Origin: an uncultured Candidatus Melainabacteria bacterium
GTDB taxonomy: Bacteria; Cyanobacteriota; Vampirovibrionia; Gastranaerophilales; Gastranaerophilaceae
Length of the DNA stretch: 64,000 bases
Reading direction: 5' to 3'
Assembly: GCA_934717855.1 (NCBI GenBank)
Contig: CAKUZI010000003.1
Location: 124,001 to 188,000, forward strand
In this document: piece by piece, positions 9,174 through 18,834 of the stretch
Position numbering within the stretch: position 1 is the first letter of the stretch
How the letters are laid out: the number at the start of each line of letters is the position of its first letter
The notes under the pieces: model-generated
What the model was told of the DNA's origin: nothing
Databases searched by the model: none
Seen by the model: only the letters and a program-made list of their open reading frames with translations
Program-made: the position numbers and the translations under genes

Positions 9174-10310
9174 TTATTCAATTGTGTAAACTTTTTTGTA
9201 ATACAAAAGTGAGCCAATCAATGTTAGTACAATATTTGGCATCCATGCTGACAAGAAAGGTTGTAACGTTCCGGCTTCTCCAAATGAAATTGACAATGCT
9301 CGAATAAGATAGTAAGCAAAAATAATCAAAATACTAAACAAGAACCCTCTATTATAACGAACTCTCGGCGGAGTAATTGCAAGCGGAACACCAATTAGTA
9401 CAAGTGCAATTGTTGTTAATGGCAGTGCTAATTTATCATAAAGTTCAATGCGAATTGAATTTCTTTCTTTTTCGTCCAAATTGCTTGTTCTAATATAGTT
9501 AATCAATTTAGTAAAATTCATTTCTTTAGCAACGTTTTTATTTAATTCTTTTGACATATCAAGCCCGAATTTTACGATTGATTTATCAAAAAGAGTTGTA
9601 TTTAAGATTTCTCCGTCATCGCCAACGGTATAAACAGCACCTTTTTCAAATTGCCAACCCTCTGGTGAAGTTTTTCCCTCGTCAGCTTGAAGAACTTGAA
9701 TTGTTCCCTCTTTAGAAGTATCAAGAACGGTTATATTGTGTAAAGTCTTATCTTCACAATAGCCAACATAGAAAAGTCTTTTTATGCTTCCAAAATCGTT
9801 AAGTTCTTTGAATACAAAATTCTGTTTCCCCTCCGGAATATTTTTTTGCCCCAAAGACCATAAAGCAAGATCTTTAGACTGTTTAGTTGTTATTGGAACA
9901 ACGCTTTCATTGATTATGAATGAGCAAACAGACATTACCAAAGCAAAAATAAAAATAGGTTTCGCAATTCTGTTTAGACCAATTCCACATGCTCGCATAA
10001 CTGTAATTTCTGATTTTAGGCTCAACCCGTTTAAAGTCATTACTGTTGCAAGTAATACACCCATTGGAATAGTCATGACTATAACTTGTGGCAAGTTCAA
10101 AATAATCATCATCAATGCAACATTAAACGGAATTCCGAATAATGAAATTTGTTTAATCAAAGTTATGAACGTGTCAGACGCAAAAATAATAGATGTGAAT
10201 ACGCATACACCCATAATAAACATTTCGATTACTTGTCTCAAAATGTATTTATCAAGCTGTGTCATAGTGCTTGAAAATGGTTTTTCTTCTTTTACAATTG
10301 TGTCTGCCAT
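9174..10310 (-). CDS. LptF/LptG-family LPS export permease
   Basis: YjgP/YjgQ-family permease, 378 aa. N-terminal LDKYILRQ and the first transmembrane pair, MGVLLATVMTLNGLSLKSEITVMRACG (spans 2-3), a ~150-residue periplasmic beta-jellyroll region and three C-terminal spans match LptF/G. These proteins work with LptB2 to extract LPS from the inner membrane. A second family member lies next to lptB at 44.2 kb, so the two may form the LptF/LptG heterodimer although they are far apart. Which is F and which is G cannot be assigned here. Confidence 0.9.
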   Translation of the reverse strand: MADTIVKEEKPFSSTMTQLDKYILRQVIEMFIMGVCVFTSIIFASDTFITLIKQISLFGIPFNVALMMIILNLPQVIVMTIPMGVLLATVMTLNGLSLKSEITVMRACGIGLNRIAKPIFIFALVMSVCSFIINESVVPITTKQSKDLALWSLGQKNIPEGKQNFVFKELNDFGSIKRLFYVGYCEDKTLHNITVLDTSKEGTIQVLQADEGKTSPEGWQFEKGAVYTVGDDGEILNTTLFDKSIVKFGLDMSKELNKNVAKEMNFTKLINYIRTSNLDEKERNSIRIELYDKLALPLTTIALVLIGVPLAITPPRVRYNRGFLFSILIIFAYYLIRALSISFGEAGTLQPFLSAWMPNIVLTLIGSLLYYKKVYTIE

Positions 10311-10334
10311 AATTCTATGTTACCTAAAATAATT

Positions 10335-11306
10335 TTATTTATCAAATTCAATTAGAACTTTTAAAACATCTTTTTCTTTGTTTTTTTCAAAAGCTTCTAT
10401 AGCGTCATCTACTTTGTATTTAGCAGAAATTAACGGTTTAAAGTTGATTTTTTCAGATTTTAAAAGTCTTAATGCTGGTGGAAATTGTCCGCATCTTGAG
10501 CCCAAAACTGTAATTTCATCAATTACAATCGGAGCAAGATTGAATTCTTTTGAGCTAGCAACAGTACTTTTCAAAACTAAAACTCCACGAGGTTTTGTTA
10601 AGGCTAAAGCTGTTTCAAATCCGGAAATTGAGCCTGTTGCTTCAACTACAACATCATATATTTTTTCAACTTTCAAATCACCCAAAAGTTTTGTGTTAAC
10701 ACCTTGAGCCTTTGCAATATCGAGCTTGTTTTGATGTTTCCCAATTAATGTTACATCGATATTTTGGCTATTTAATTCTAAAGCCGTAATAAGTCCCAAT
10801 TTGCCGTCACCTAAGACAATAACTTTTTGACAAGGTTTTATGTGTAGCTGTTCTGTAATTTCGCAAGCCGCAGCAAGCGGTTCAACAAATACAGCTTGTT
10901 CGTCAGAAACATTATCAGGAACTTCAAAAAGAGTTTCCAACGGCATTGTAAAATATTCAGCAAAAACACCGTCTTTTCTCCAAATTCCTAAAGTGTGTCT
11001 ATCAGGACAATGGCGATAAAGTTTTTCTGCACAATAAGGACAATCCGGTTTTTTGCAACCGTAGCTGATTTCTGCAACAACTCTTTTGCCAAGCAAAGAT
11101 TGATCTTCGTCATTAATTTTTTCGACAACACCAACAGCTTCGTGCCCCAAAATCCCTTTATAACCCATATAACCTTTAGTAATCTCAAAATCTGTATTAC
11201 AAATTCCGGCTAAAGTTACTCTAACAAGAGCTTCACCTTTTTGTGGAACAGGTTTTTTATAATCATTAACGAGTTTTAACTCTTCATCAAATACGATTGC
11301 TTTCAT
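10335..11306 (-). CDS. Zinc-dependent medium-chain alcohol/polyol dehydrogenase
   Basis: NAD(P)-dependent MDR-family dehydrogenase, 323 aa. Catalytic zinc ligands are Cys36 (GICNTDFE) and His55-Glu56 (LGHEAVGV). The structural zinc loop is GCKKPDCPYC...HC at ~86-103. The Rossmann motif is VLGDGKLGLI. The pattern is of the threonine/sorbitol/idonate dehydrogenase branch; the substrate is not predictable. The ATG follows AGGAGAGAAGT. It is transcribed away from the hydrogenase gene and carries its own promoter-like TATGCTAAAAT on the minus strand near 11326. Confidence 0.9.
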   Translation of the reverse strand: MKAIVFDEELKLVNDYKKPVPQKGEALVRVTLAGICNTDFEITKGYMGYKGILGHEAVGVVEKINDEDQSLLGKRVVAEISYGCKKPDCPYCAEKLYRHCPDRHTLGIWRKDGVFAEYFTMPLETLFEVPDNVSDEQAVFVEPLAAACEITEQLHIKPCQKVIVLGDGKLGLITALELNSQNIDVTLIGKHQNKLDIAKAQGVNTKLLGDLKVEKIYDVVVEATGSISGFETALALTKPRGVLVLKSTVASSKEFNLAPIVIDEITVLGSRCGQFPPALRLLKSEKINFKPLISAKYKVDDAIEAFEKNKEKDVLKVLIEFDK

Positions 11307-11437
11307 ACTTCTCTCCTTTATGACTTATTTTAGCATAAAAATTAATAAAACACTGAAAAATTGTGAACAATACATGTTAATTGTATTTGAAAGAAGAAAT
11401 TGTACAGTAATTAGTGGTTTACTCGCTTTTTGTTATT

Positions 11438-11465
11438 TTGTATTTTTTCATGTTTATGAGATAAT
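11438..11465 (+). promoter_or_regulatory. Promoter for the hydrogenase gene
   Basis: TTGTAT (11438-11443), a 16-base spacer and GATAAT (11460-11465), about 38 bases before the ATG at 11504, with AGAAGGAAG as ribosome site. A sigma-70-type match of moderate quality. Confidence 0.5.
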
Positions 11466-11503
11466 GTAGCCAGTGAGATAATTAAGAAGGAAGTTAGAAA
11501 ATT

Positions 11504-12967
11504 ATGGCAATGAACACACCAAAACAAACAGCTCACTTGAAAAAAGAGATTTTAGTCAGATTGATTAAAGCTTATTTAAGTGACAATTTTGAAGAAAATA
11601 CAAGATTAATTCCGTATGATATGCGTCCAAAAGGAAGTGAAGTCCCTTACAGATGTTGTATTTACAAGGAAAGAGCAGTTCTTAGAGATAGAGTTATTGC
11701 AGGTCTTGGAGCTTCTATTGAAGAAACAGATGACAGCACTTTGCTTTCAGAAGTAGCAAAGAATGCAGAAAAAAGAGAAAAACCGGAAGAACATCCGCTA
11801 ACAGTTCTTACAACTGCTTGTAAAGGCTGTGTTCCGTCAAGAATACATGTAACTGATTTGTGCCAAGGCTGTGTTGCCAGACCTTGTGAAAGCACTTGTA
11901 AGTTTGGGGCAATTTCAGTTCACGACGGCAAATCACATATTGATCCTGAAAAATGTAAAAACTGCGGAATGTGTGCTCAAGTTTGTCCTTATCAAGCAAT
12001 CCAAAGAATTATTGTTCCTTGTGAAAATGCTTGCCCTGTCGGTGCTATTGCAAAAGATGAAGAAGGGCATGCAAGGATTGATTTTGACAAATGTATTTCA
12101 TGCGGAAAATGTGCGTCAGCTTGTCCGTTCGGTGCAGTACATGAAAAGAGTCAAATCATTGATGTTTTGAAAAACATTAAATCAGGTAAAAAAGTTATCG
12201 CAATGATTGCTCCTGCAATGATTGGACAGTTACCTTGTACAGCAACTCAGTTGAAAGAAGCTATTATGGAATTAGGTTTTGCAGATGTTTATGAAGTTGC
12301 TCAAGGTGCAGATATTACAAGTAAAAACGAATCAGTAGAGTTCATTGAAAGAATGGAAAAAGGCGAAAAATTCATGACAACTTCTTGTTGTGCAGGTTAT
12401 AACGAACTTGTTGACAAGCATTTGCCGGAAATGAAACCATTCCGCTCTGATACAAAAACTCCAATGTACTACACTGCAGAAATCGTTAAGAAAGAACAAC
12501 CGGATGCAGTAACAGTATTCTTTAGCCCTTGTGTTGCTAAAAAACGTGAAGCATTGAATAATAACAATGTTGATTATGTTCTTAACTACGAAGAAATCGG
12601 CGCTTGGATGGTTGCAAGAAATATTCAGGTTTCTGAATGCAAAGATAGTGAATTTAAAACTCAATCATCTGCAGAAGCAAGAAATTACTGTGTAACAGGT
12701 GGTGTTGCAAAAGCAGTTCAAGCTCTAATTCCGGAAGGTGTTGAGGTTAAACCTGTTGTAATTGACGGTTTGACAAAACAATCAGTTAGAGATTTGAAAA
12801 AATACGCTAAAAATGGAACTTGTGATTTAGGTAACTTAATTGAAGTTATGGCTTGTACAGGTGGTTGTTTGGGAGGAAACTCAACAGTAAATGCATACAA
12901 ACCGGCTTTGAAACAAGTTACAACTTATGTAAACGAAAGCAAACCGTTTTCAGAAGTACATAAATAA
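11504..12967 (+). CDS. [FeFe] hydrogenase-like protein with ferredoxin domains
   Basis: Iron-only hydrogenase-family protein, 487 aa. The N-terminal half has Cys-rich 4Fe-4S motifs, including CKNCGMCAQVCP and CISCGKCASACP. The catalytic domain carries three H-cluster motifs in variant form: TTSCCAGYNEL (~292, usual TSCCPxW), FSPCVAKKREA (~340, usual PCxxKxxE) and MACTGGCLGGN (~449, usual MACxxGCxxGGG). All Fe-ligating cysteines and the proton-relay Cys are kept, so it should bind an H-cluster. The form resembles monomeric group B enzymes. Electrons would come from ferredoxin, matching the 2-oxoacid:ferredoxin oxidoreductase in this window. Maturases HydE/F/G are not here. Confidence 0.88.
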   Translation: MAMNTPKQTAHLKKEILVRLIKAYLSDNFEENTRLIPYDMRPKGSEVPYRCCIYKERAVLRDRVIAGLGASIEETDDSTLLSEVAKNAEKREKPEEHPLTVLTTACKGCVPSRIHVTDLCQGCVARPCESTCKFGAISVHDGKSHIDPEKCKNCGMCAQVCPYQAIQRIIVPCENACPVGAIAKDEEGHARIDFDKCISCGKCASACPFGAVHEKSQIIDVLKNIKSGKKVIAMIAPAMIGQLPCTATQLKEAIMELGFADVYEVAQGADITSKNESVEFIERMEKGEKFMTTSCCAGYNELVDKHLPEMKPFRSDTKTPMYYTAEIVKKEQPDAVTVFFSPCVAKKREALNNNNVDYVLNYEEIGAWMVARNIQVSECKDSEFKTQSSAEARNYCVTGGVAKAVQALIPEGVEVKPVVIDGLTKQSVRDLKKYAKNGTCDLGNLIEVMACTGGCLGGNSTVNAYKPALKQVTTYVNESKPFSEVHK

Positions 12968-12975
12968 AAGTTAAG

Positions 12976-13082
12976 TTAATAGGTGAATAAAGCAATAAGT
13001 GAATATGTTCGTAAAAACAAGTCGAACAAAATGAGCGAAGTGCATTTATTCACCTTTTTACTTATTTATTGCTTTTATTAAA
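12976..13082 (+). repeat. Intra-operonic hairpin repeat (copy D, divergent)
   Basis: AGGTGAATAAAGCAATAAG at the left is inverted (imperfectly) at the right as TTCACC...CTTATTTATTGC. The centre holds ATGAGCGAAGTGCAT, like the TTGAGCGAAG core of the copies at 19.8 and 22.5 kb. It begins about 10 bases after the hydrogenase stop and ends before the dxr ribosome site. Confidence 0.55.
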
Positions 13083-13110
13083 AAATAAAAATATAAAAAC
13101 AGGAAATAAT

Positions 13111-14211
13111 ATGGAAATAAAGAAGAGAAAAATTAGTATAATCGGATCTACAGGATCTATTGGAACGCAAGCTTTAGAAGTTATAGAAAAACTTCAAGAT
13201 AAATTTGAAATTATTGCTCTTGCAGGAGGACACAATAAAGAGCTTTTGGCAAAACAGGCTGAAAAATTCAAACCAAAATATACTTGTCTTGGAGAAGAAG
13301 GACTTGAAAGAATTTGTTCAGACAAAGAAAATGATATCATTCTGGTTGCTTGTTCCGGCAAAATTGGGTTAAGACCGACTTTGACAGCTATTAAAAACGG
13401 TATTGATATTGCACTTGCAAATAAAGAAACACTTGTTATGGCAGGTGATATTGTTATGGCTGAAGCTAAGAAATATGGTGTTAAAATCGTTCCTGTTGAC
13501 AGTGAACACTGCGCAATCCATCAATGCATAAAAGATATTAATCAGGTAGATAAACTTATAATTACTGCATCAGGCGGGCCTTTTCTTCACAAAACTGTTG
13601 ACGATATGAAAAATGCAACTGTAGAACAGGCGCTTGCTCATCCGAGATGGAATATGGGTAAAAAAATTACCGTTGACAGTGCGACTTTGATGAACAAAGG
13701 TCTTGAAATCATTGAAGCACATCATTTGTTCGGATTTGATTATGACAAAATCGATGTTGTTGTCCATCCTCAAAGCATTGTTCATTCTGCGATTGAGTAT
13801 GTCGATGGAAGTGTAATTGCTCAACTTGGGCTTCCTAGTATGCATATTCCAATTCAGTATGCAATAACTTATCCTGAAAGATTTGAGGGAATAAAATCAA
13901 AGAGTTTCAGTTTTGCTGAAATTGCTCATTTAGATTTTGAAAAACCGGATTACGAAAAATTCCCGACTGTAAAACTTGCCTATGAAATGGGGCGAAAAGG
14001 TGGAACCGCAACAGTTTGTTTAAATGCTTCAAATGAAGAGGCTGTTTTTGCGTTTTTAGACGGAAGAATAAAACTTTATAACATCTATGAAATTACAAAA
14101 AAAATGTGTGATGAACATAGAGTTATTGAAAATCCAACAATTGACGAAATTTTTGAAGTTGATAAAGAAATTCGTGAAAAAACAAAAGAATATATAAATA
14201 CAGTGCATTAA
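13111..14211 (+). CDS. dxr: 1-deoxy-D-xylulose 5-phosphate reductoisomerase
   Basis: Second enzyme of the MEP isoprenoid pathway: DXP to MEP with NADPH. N-terminal NADPH fold GSTGSIGTQ, metal and substrate site VDSEHCAIHQC (usual DSEHNAI), then SGGPF and HPRWNMGKKITVDSATLMNKGLE, all family hallmarks. ATG at 13111 is chosen because AGGAAATAAT precedes it; an upstream in-frame start at 13069 lies in the hairpin repeat and adds 14 unlikely residues. Length 366 aa is slightly short but normal. Confidence 0.96.
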   Translation: MEIKKRKISIIGSTGSIGTQALEVIEKLQDKFEIIALAGGHNKELLAKQAEKFKPKYTCLGEEGLERICSDKENDIILVACSGKIGLRPTLTAIKNGIDIALANKETLVMAGDIVMAEAKKYGVKIVPVDSEHCAIHQCIKDINQVDKLIITASGGPFLHKTVDDMKNATVEQALAHPRWNMGKKITVDSATLMNKGLEIIEAHHLFGFDYDKIDVVVHPQSIVHSAIEYVDGSVIAQLGLPSMHIPIQYAITYPERFEGIKSKSFSFAEIAHLDFEKPDYEKFPTVKLAYEMGRKGGTATVCLNASNEEAVFAFLDGRIKLYNIYEITKKMCDEHRVIENPTIDEIFEVDKEIREKTKEYINTVH

Positions 14212-14260
14212 AAACATAATGCAGAGTAAAAGTTTTTTCAAAAGAAACTTTATACATAAT

Positions 14261-14296
14261 AAAAAGATGGAAAAGCATTAACTTCTCCATCTTTTT
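14261..14296. terminator. Bidirectional terminator between dxr and gyrA
   Basis: AAAAAGATGGA (14261-14271) and TCCATCTTTTT (14286-14296) are perfect inverted repeats with A-run and T-run flanks, so they can end both convergent genes. A second weaker hairpin (AAAGTTT...AAACTTT) lies at 14229-14250. Confidence 0.85.
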
Positions 14297-14315
14297 AATT
14301 ATATGTTTGATTATA

Positions 14316-16877
14316 TTATTCGTTGTTGCCTTCGTCTAATAAACTTGTTTGAGAAACATTTCCCTGTGCTTCATTAGTGTCCATTGAAGCTACATCTTTT
14401 TTTACTGTTTCATCTTCATCAGGGTTCAAAATTTTGTTTACTGATACAACTGAATCGTTGTCAGTCAAGTTTTGAGCTCTTACGCCTGTTGCAGGACGGC
14501 CTTGACGAGATATTGAACCTGCATTCAATCTTGTAACAACACCGTTTGCTGTAACCATCATGATATCATCTGACTCTTTTACGATAGTTAGAGCAACTAG
14601 TTTTGACGCAGTTGATTTGAATTTAGTTGCAATCAAACCGATACCACCTCTGTTTTGGCTTCTGAATTCAGATAATTTTGTACGTTTACCAAATCCGTCA
14701 GATGTTACAACCAACAAGTCTGCGTCATAATCTCTTGGAACAATGTCGCAACCAACAAGTTCATCGCCGGTTCTCAATTTCATTGAAGTTACACCTCTTG
14801 CGCTTCTTCCTAAAGGTCTCAAATCTTCGATTGGGAATCTGATTGCCATACCACAAGATGTTCCGATAATAATTTCATCTCTTGCAGATGCAAGTTTTAC
14901 CCAATTAAGTTCATCGCCTTCTTCCAAACCGATTGCGATAATACCGTTTCTTCTGATATTTGAGAAGTTGTCTAATTCGATACGTTTAATGTATCCTTTC
15001 TTAGTCAACATAATTAAGTTCAAATCGTGTGAGAAGTTGCTTACAGGTACAACTGCCGTAATTTTTTCATCTTGATCGATAGGAAGAACGTTTACGATTG
15101 GCAAACCTTTAGATTGACGTCCACCCTCTGGGAAGTCGTAAACACTTAAGCTGTATACAGTTCCTTTTGAAGAGAAGAACAATACTTTATCGTGCATCAT
15201 TGCTGTAAAGAAGTGTTGAATATCATCATCTTCTTTAGTTTTAATGCCCGATTTGCCACGAGTTGCACGGTTTTGGCGTTCAAATGTGTCTAGAGAAATA
15301 CGTTTCAAATATCCTTGGTGAGTGATAAATACTGCCATAGGAGTATTTGGAGTTAAGTCCTCAATTGTAACTTCACCTTGTTCCGGCAAGATTTGAGTTT
15401 TTCTATCGTCACCGTATTTTTCTTTATCTTCAAGCAATTCTTTTTTGATGATGTCAAGGATTTTTTGACGGCTTGCAAGAATTTCTTCGTATTCAGCGAT
15501 TTTCTTAACAAGTTCATCATACTCAGCTTTAACCTTGTCTTGCTCCAACCCTGTCAATCTTCTCAATTGCATTTCCAAAATTGCATTAGATTGGTCAACA
15601 TCAAGTCCAAATCTGCTCATCAAGCCTGTTCTTGCATCATCAGTAGTTTTTGATTTTTTGATAAGTTCAATAACTTCGTCAATTGAACCCAAAGCTATAA
15701 TCAAACCTGCTAAAATGTGAGCTCTGATTTTTGCCTTTTTCAAGAAGAAAATTGTACGTCTTGTAACGATTTCAACCCTATGTTCAACGAATTCAGAAAG
15801 AACTTCAAACAAATTCATCAATCTAGGTTGTTTCCCGCAAAGCGCAAGCATATTTACACCAAAAGTTGTTGCCAATTGAGTGAATTTGAACAAATTGTTT
15901 TTAACGACATCAGGTTTTGCGTCACGTTTAAGTTCAATTACAATACGCATACCCTCTCTGTCGGATTCGTCACGAATATCGGAAATTCCTGTAACTCTTT
16001 GATCTTTAACAAGTTCTGCAATCTTTTCAATCAAAGCTGCTTTGTTTACTTGGTAAGGAATTTCAGTTACAACAATTGCTGTACGAGCTTGACGACCATT
16101 TCCGCCTGCAATCTCTTCAAAGTTTGCAACTGCTTGCATTTTGATAGAACCACGACCTGTTTCGTAAGCTTGTTTAATGTCGTTTAATCCGATAATTGTA
16201 GCTGCTGTCGGGAAGTCAGGGCCCTTGATGTATTCCATTAACTCTGCAATAGTAATGCTTGGGTTGTCAATTAGAGCAATTGTACCGTCAACGATTTCGC
16301 AAAGGTTGTGAGGTGGAACGTTTGTTGCCATACCTACTGCAATACCTGAACATCCGTTTAAAAGTAACATTGGAAGTCTAACCGGTAAAACAGATGGTTC
16401 TTGCAATGAACCGTCAAAGTTTGGCTCAAATTCAACTGTTTCACAATCAATATCTGCAAGCATAGATTGTGTAATCTTGTGCATTCTAGCCTCAGTATAC
16501 CTCATCGCAGCTGCTCCGTCGCCGTCAACAGAACCGAAGTTTCCGTGTCCGTCAACAGTTAAATATCTGGTAGAGAAGTCTTGAGCCATACGAACTAAAG
16601 CTTCATAAACAGCTGTATCACCGTGTGGGTGATATTTACCAAGAACTTCACCAACGATACGAGCACATTTCTTAAACGGTTTGTCAGGAGTCATTCCGAG
16701 TTCGTTCATTGCATACAAAATACGTCTGTGTACCGGTTTTAAACCATCTCTAACATCCGGCAATGCACGTCCGACAATTACACTCATCGCATAATCAATG
16801 TATGAACGCTTCATCTCTTCTCTAATATTAACAGGAACGATTTTACCGTCCGCAAACATATTTTGTTGATTACTCAT
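14316..16877 (-). CDS. gyrA: DNA gyrase subunit A
   Basis: Catalytic breakage-reunion subunit of gyrase, 853 aa. Active-site Tyr127 sits in [10 protein letters not shown]. The quinolone-determining region reads [10 protein letters not shown], with Thr88 and Glu92 where E. coli has Ser83 and Asp87; such residues are natural in several phyla. The C-terminal beta-pinwheel follows from ~500. The usual GyrA box (QRRGGKG) is replaced at the expected place by [10 protein letters not shown], while QNRGGIG occurs later (~740), so wrapping ability needs care; topoisomerase IV ParC is the alternative. The tail is acidic. Monocistronic; gyrB is absent. Confidence 0.94.
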   Translation of the reverse strand: MSNQQNMFADGKIVPVNIREEMKRSYIDYAMSVIVGRALPDVRDGLKPVHRRILYAMNELGMTPDKPFKKCARIVGEVLGKYHPHGDTAVYEALVRMAQDFSTRYLTVDGHGNFGSVDGDGAAAMRYTEARMHKITQSMLADIDCETVEFEPNFDGSLQEPSVLPVRLPMLLLNGCSGIAVGMATNVPPHNLCEIVDGTIALIDNPSITIAELMEYIKGPDFPTAATIIGLNDIKQAYETGRGSIKMQAVANFEEIAGGNGRQARTAIVVTEIPYQVNKAALIEKIAELVKDQRVTGISDIRDESDREGMRIVIELKRDAKPDVVKNNLFKFTQLATTFGVNMLALCGKQPRLMNLFEVLSEFVEHRVEIVTRRTIFFLKKAKIRAHILAGLIIALGSIDEVIELIKKSKTTDDARTGLMSRFGLDVDQSNAILEMQLRRLTGLEQDKVKAEYDELVKKIAEYEEILASRQKILDIIKKELLEDKEKYGDDRKTQILPEQGEVTIEDLTPNTPMAVFITHQGYLKRISLDTFERQNRATRGKSGIKTKEDDDIQHFFTAMMHDKVLFFSSKGTVYSLSVYDFPEGGRQSKGLPIVNVLPIDQDEKITAVVPVSNFSHDLNLIMLTKKGYIKRIELDNFSNIRRNGIIAIGLEEGDELNWVKLASARDEIIIGTSCGMAIRFPIEDLRPLGRSARGVTSMKLRTGDELVGCDIVPRDYDADLLVVTSDGFGKRTKLSEFRSQNRGGIGLIATKFKSTASKLVALTIVKESDDIMMVTANGVVTRLNAGSISRQGRPATGVRAQNLTDNDSVVSVNKILNPDEDETVKKDVASMDTNEAQGNVSQTSLLDEGNNE

Positions 16878-16982
16878 ATTATCTCCCTATATCATCCTTT
16901 GTATAGATTGTAGCACAAACAAAGGTAATTTGGAAATTTTAAAATAATCTTTACAAAAAAATAATTGAGAATATTTGAAAAT

Positions 16983-17861
16983 TTAGTTTCGTTCAAGAAT
17001 TTCTCTAACGTAAGCAAAATATTCATTATTTTTGTATTTTTCAATAGTTTTTAGCAAGTTTTTTTTGGCAACAAATCCCATTCTATATGCTATTTCTTCA
17101 AGACAGGCGATTTTTATACCTTGGTTGTCTTCAACTGTTTTTACAAATTGACCTGCTTGGAGTAAAGAGTGGTGAGTGCCTGTATCGAGCCACGCAAAAC
17201 CTCGCCCCAAAAGCTCTACATTTAAATTGTTATTTTTTAAATAAATATTATTCAAATCTGTAATTTCGAGTTCGCCTCGTGCAGACGGTTTTAAATTTTT
17301 TGCATATTCAACAACATTTTTGTCGTAAAAATAAAGTCCAGTAACTGCATAATTTGACTTTGGTTTGAGTGGTTTTTCTTCTAAAGAAATAGCTTTTCCG
17401 TTTTTATCAAATTCAACAACTCCGAATCTTTGCGGATCTTTTACAGGGTATCCGAAAACAGTTGCACCACCGTTTTGTTTAATATTTTTTACAACAGATT
17501 TAAGTTTTCCTGAAAAGCCTCCGCCGTAAAAAATGTTGTCACCCAAAACAAGTGCGACGTCATCTCCGTTTATAAATTCTTCGCCTAAAATAAACGCTTG
17601 AGCCAAGCCATCCGGAGAAGGTTGTTCTTTGTATGAAAATTTTACTCCAAATTGATTTCCATCTCCAAGTAATCTTTTGAAATTTGGTAAATCTACAGGA
17701 GTAGAAATTATCAAAATATCGCGAATTCCTGCAAGCATTAATACAGAAATCGGGTGATAAATCATAGGTTTGTCGTAAATCGGCAAAAGTTGTTTTGAAA
17801 CTGCAATAGTGCTCGGATGTAATCTTGTTCCTGCACCACCTGCTAATACAATACCTTTCAT
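16983..17861 (-). CDS. rfbA: Glucose-1-phosphate thymidylyltransferase
   Basis: First step of dTDP-L-rhamnose synthesis: glucose-1-phosphate plus dTTP to dTDP-glucose. N-terminal [13 protein letters not shown] and [16 protein letters not shown] are the nucleotide-binding and catalytic motifs; [12 protein letters not shown] and EEKPLKPKS follow. Length ~292 aa is normal. ATG at 17861 is preferred, five bases after the AGG of GAGGTG; a GTG two codons earlier overlaps that ribosome site. It is the last gene of the rmlCBDA run on the minus strand. Confidence 0.96.
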   Translation of the reverse strand: MKGIVLAGGAGTRLHPSTIAVSKQLLPIYDKPMIYHPISVLMLAGIRDILIISTPVDLPNFKRLLGDGNQFGVKFSYKEQPSPDGLAQAFILGEEFINGDDVALVLGDNIFYGGGFSGKLKSVVKNIKQNGGATVFGYPVKDPQRFGVVEFDKNGKAISLEEKPLKPKSNYAVTGLYFYDKNVVEYAKNLKPSARGELEITDLNNIYLKNNNLNVELLGRGFAWLDTGTHHSLLQAGQFVKTVEDNQGIKIACLEEIAYRMGFVAKKNLLKTIEKYKNNEYFAYVREILERN

Positions 17862-17964
17862 AATCACCTCATAATTTATAATACCAAACGATTATAGACC
17901 AATTTGATAAAATATGCAATATACGAAGTTTGGTGATGGAGCAATGGTTTTATATTCGAATTTT

Positions 17965-18777
17965 TTACCTTAATTCAATATAATCGTGCAAAGCAGTTTG
18001 CCAATTTCTACAAATTCCGTCATTATCCATTACGCTGTAAGTTGGACGTTTTGCCGGACGAGGAAATTCTGCTGTCGTACAAGGTTGCAAATTAACCTCA
18101 AGCCCTGCTTGTTTATATATTTCCTTCGCAAATCCATACCAGCTAGTGAAACCTGAACCACATACGTGGTAAGTTCCATAAGGTTTTGAAAGTAATTTTA
18201 CAATTCCGTTTGCAAGTTCAACTGTCCAAGTCGGACATCCAATTTGATCATCAACAACTTTAACTTCAGCTCTATCGGCCAAACTTATCATAGTTTCAAC
18301 AAAGTTTTTGCCGTGATGGCCGTATAACCAGCTTGTACGAGCGATGTAATGCTTTTCACAAAGGCTTCTGACAGCTTCTTCTCCCTCGTATTTTGTTAAG
18401 CCATAGTTATTTATCGGGTCAGGCTTGTCTTCAGGAGTATAAGGTTCAACATTCGTTCCATCAAAAACATAATCTGTTGAGATGTAAACAAGCGTAATAC
18501 CAAGTTTTCCACAAGTTTCAGCGATGTTCTCAGTGCCTGTAACATTGATTAATTCAGCAGTCTGCAAATCTTCTTCCGCCTTATCAACATTTGTATAAGC
18601 TGCACAGTGAACAACAACATCAGGATGTACATCCGTCAAAACCTGTTTAACCTGTTCTGCATTTGTAATATCAAGGGTATCAACATCTGTTTCAATAACA
18701 AATGCGCCCATATCTTCCAATATCGGACACAAATCCTGCCCTAACATACCTTTTGATCCGGTAACTAATATTTTCAT
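17965..18777 (-). CDS. rfbD: dTDP-4-dehydrorhamnose reductase
   Basis: Last step to dTDP-L-rhamnose, NAD(P)H-dependent SDR, 270 aa. Rossmann motif TGSKGMLGQDL at the N-terminus, STDYVFDG, and catalytic YGLTKYEGE (YxxxK) are present. It lies 103 bases before rfbA and 57 bases after rfbB. Confidence 0.95.
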   Translation of the reverse strand: MKILVTGSKGMLGQDLCPILEDMGAFVIETDVDTLDITNAEQVKQVLTDVHPDVVVHCAAYTNVDKAEEDLQTAELINVTGTENIAETCGKLGITLVYISTDYVFDGTNVEPYTPEDKPDPINNYGLTKYEGEEAVRSLCEKHYIARTSWLYGHHGKNFVETMISLADRAEVKVVDDQIGCPTWTVELANGIVKLLSKPYGTYHVCGSGFTSWYGFAKEIYKQAGLEVNLQPCTTAEFPRPAKRPTYSVMDNDGICRNWQTALHDYIELR

Positions 18778-18834
18778 ATTTATCTTCTTTCCTTGTAATA
18801 AATTGTTATAGATGCCAAGTTATACATAAACAGA

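Noticed and set aside
14743..16187. Several open frames opposite gyrA
   Set aside because: Antisense shadows created by codon bias of the real gene; the same holds for antisense frames at gatA, the oxidoreductase, ppdK and the coiled-coil gene.
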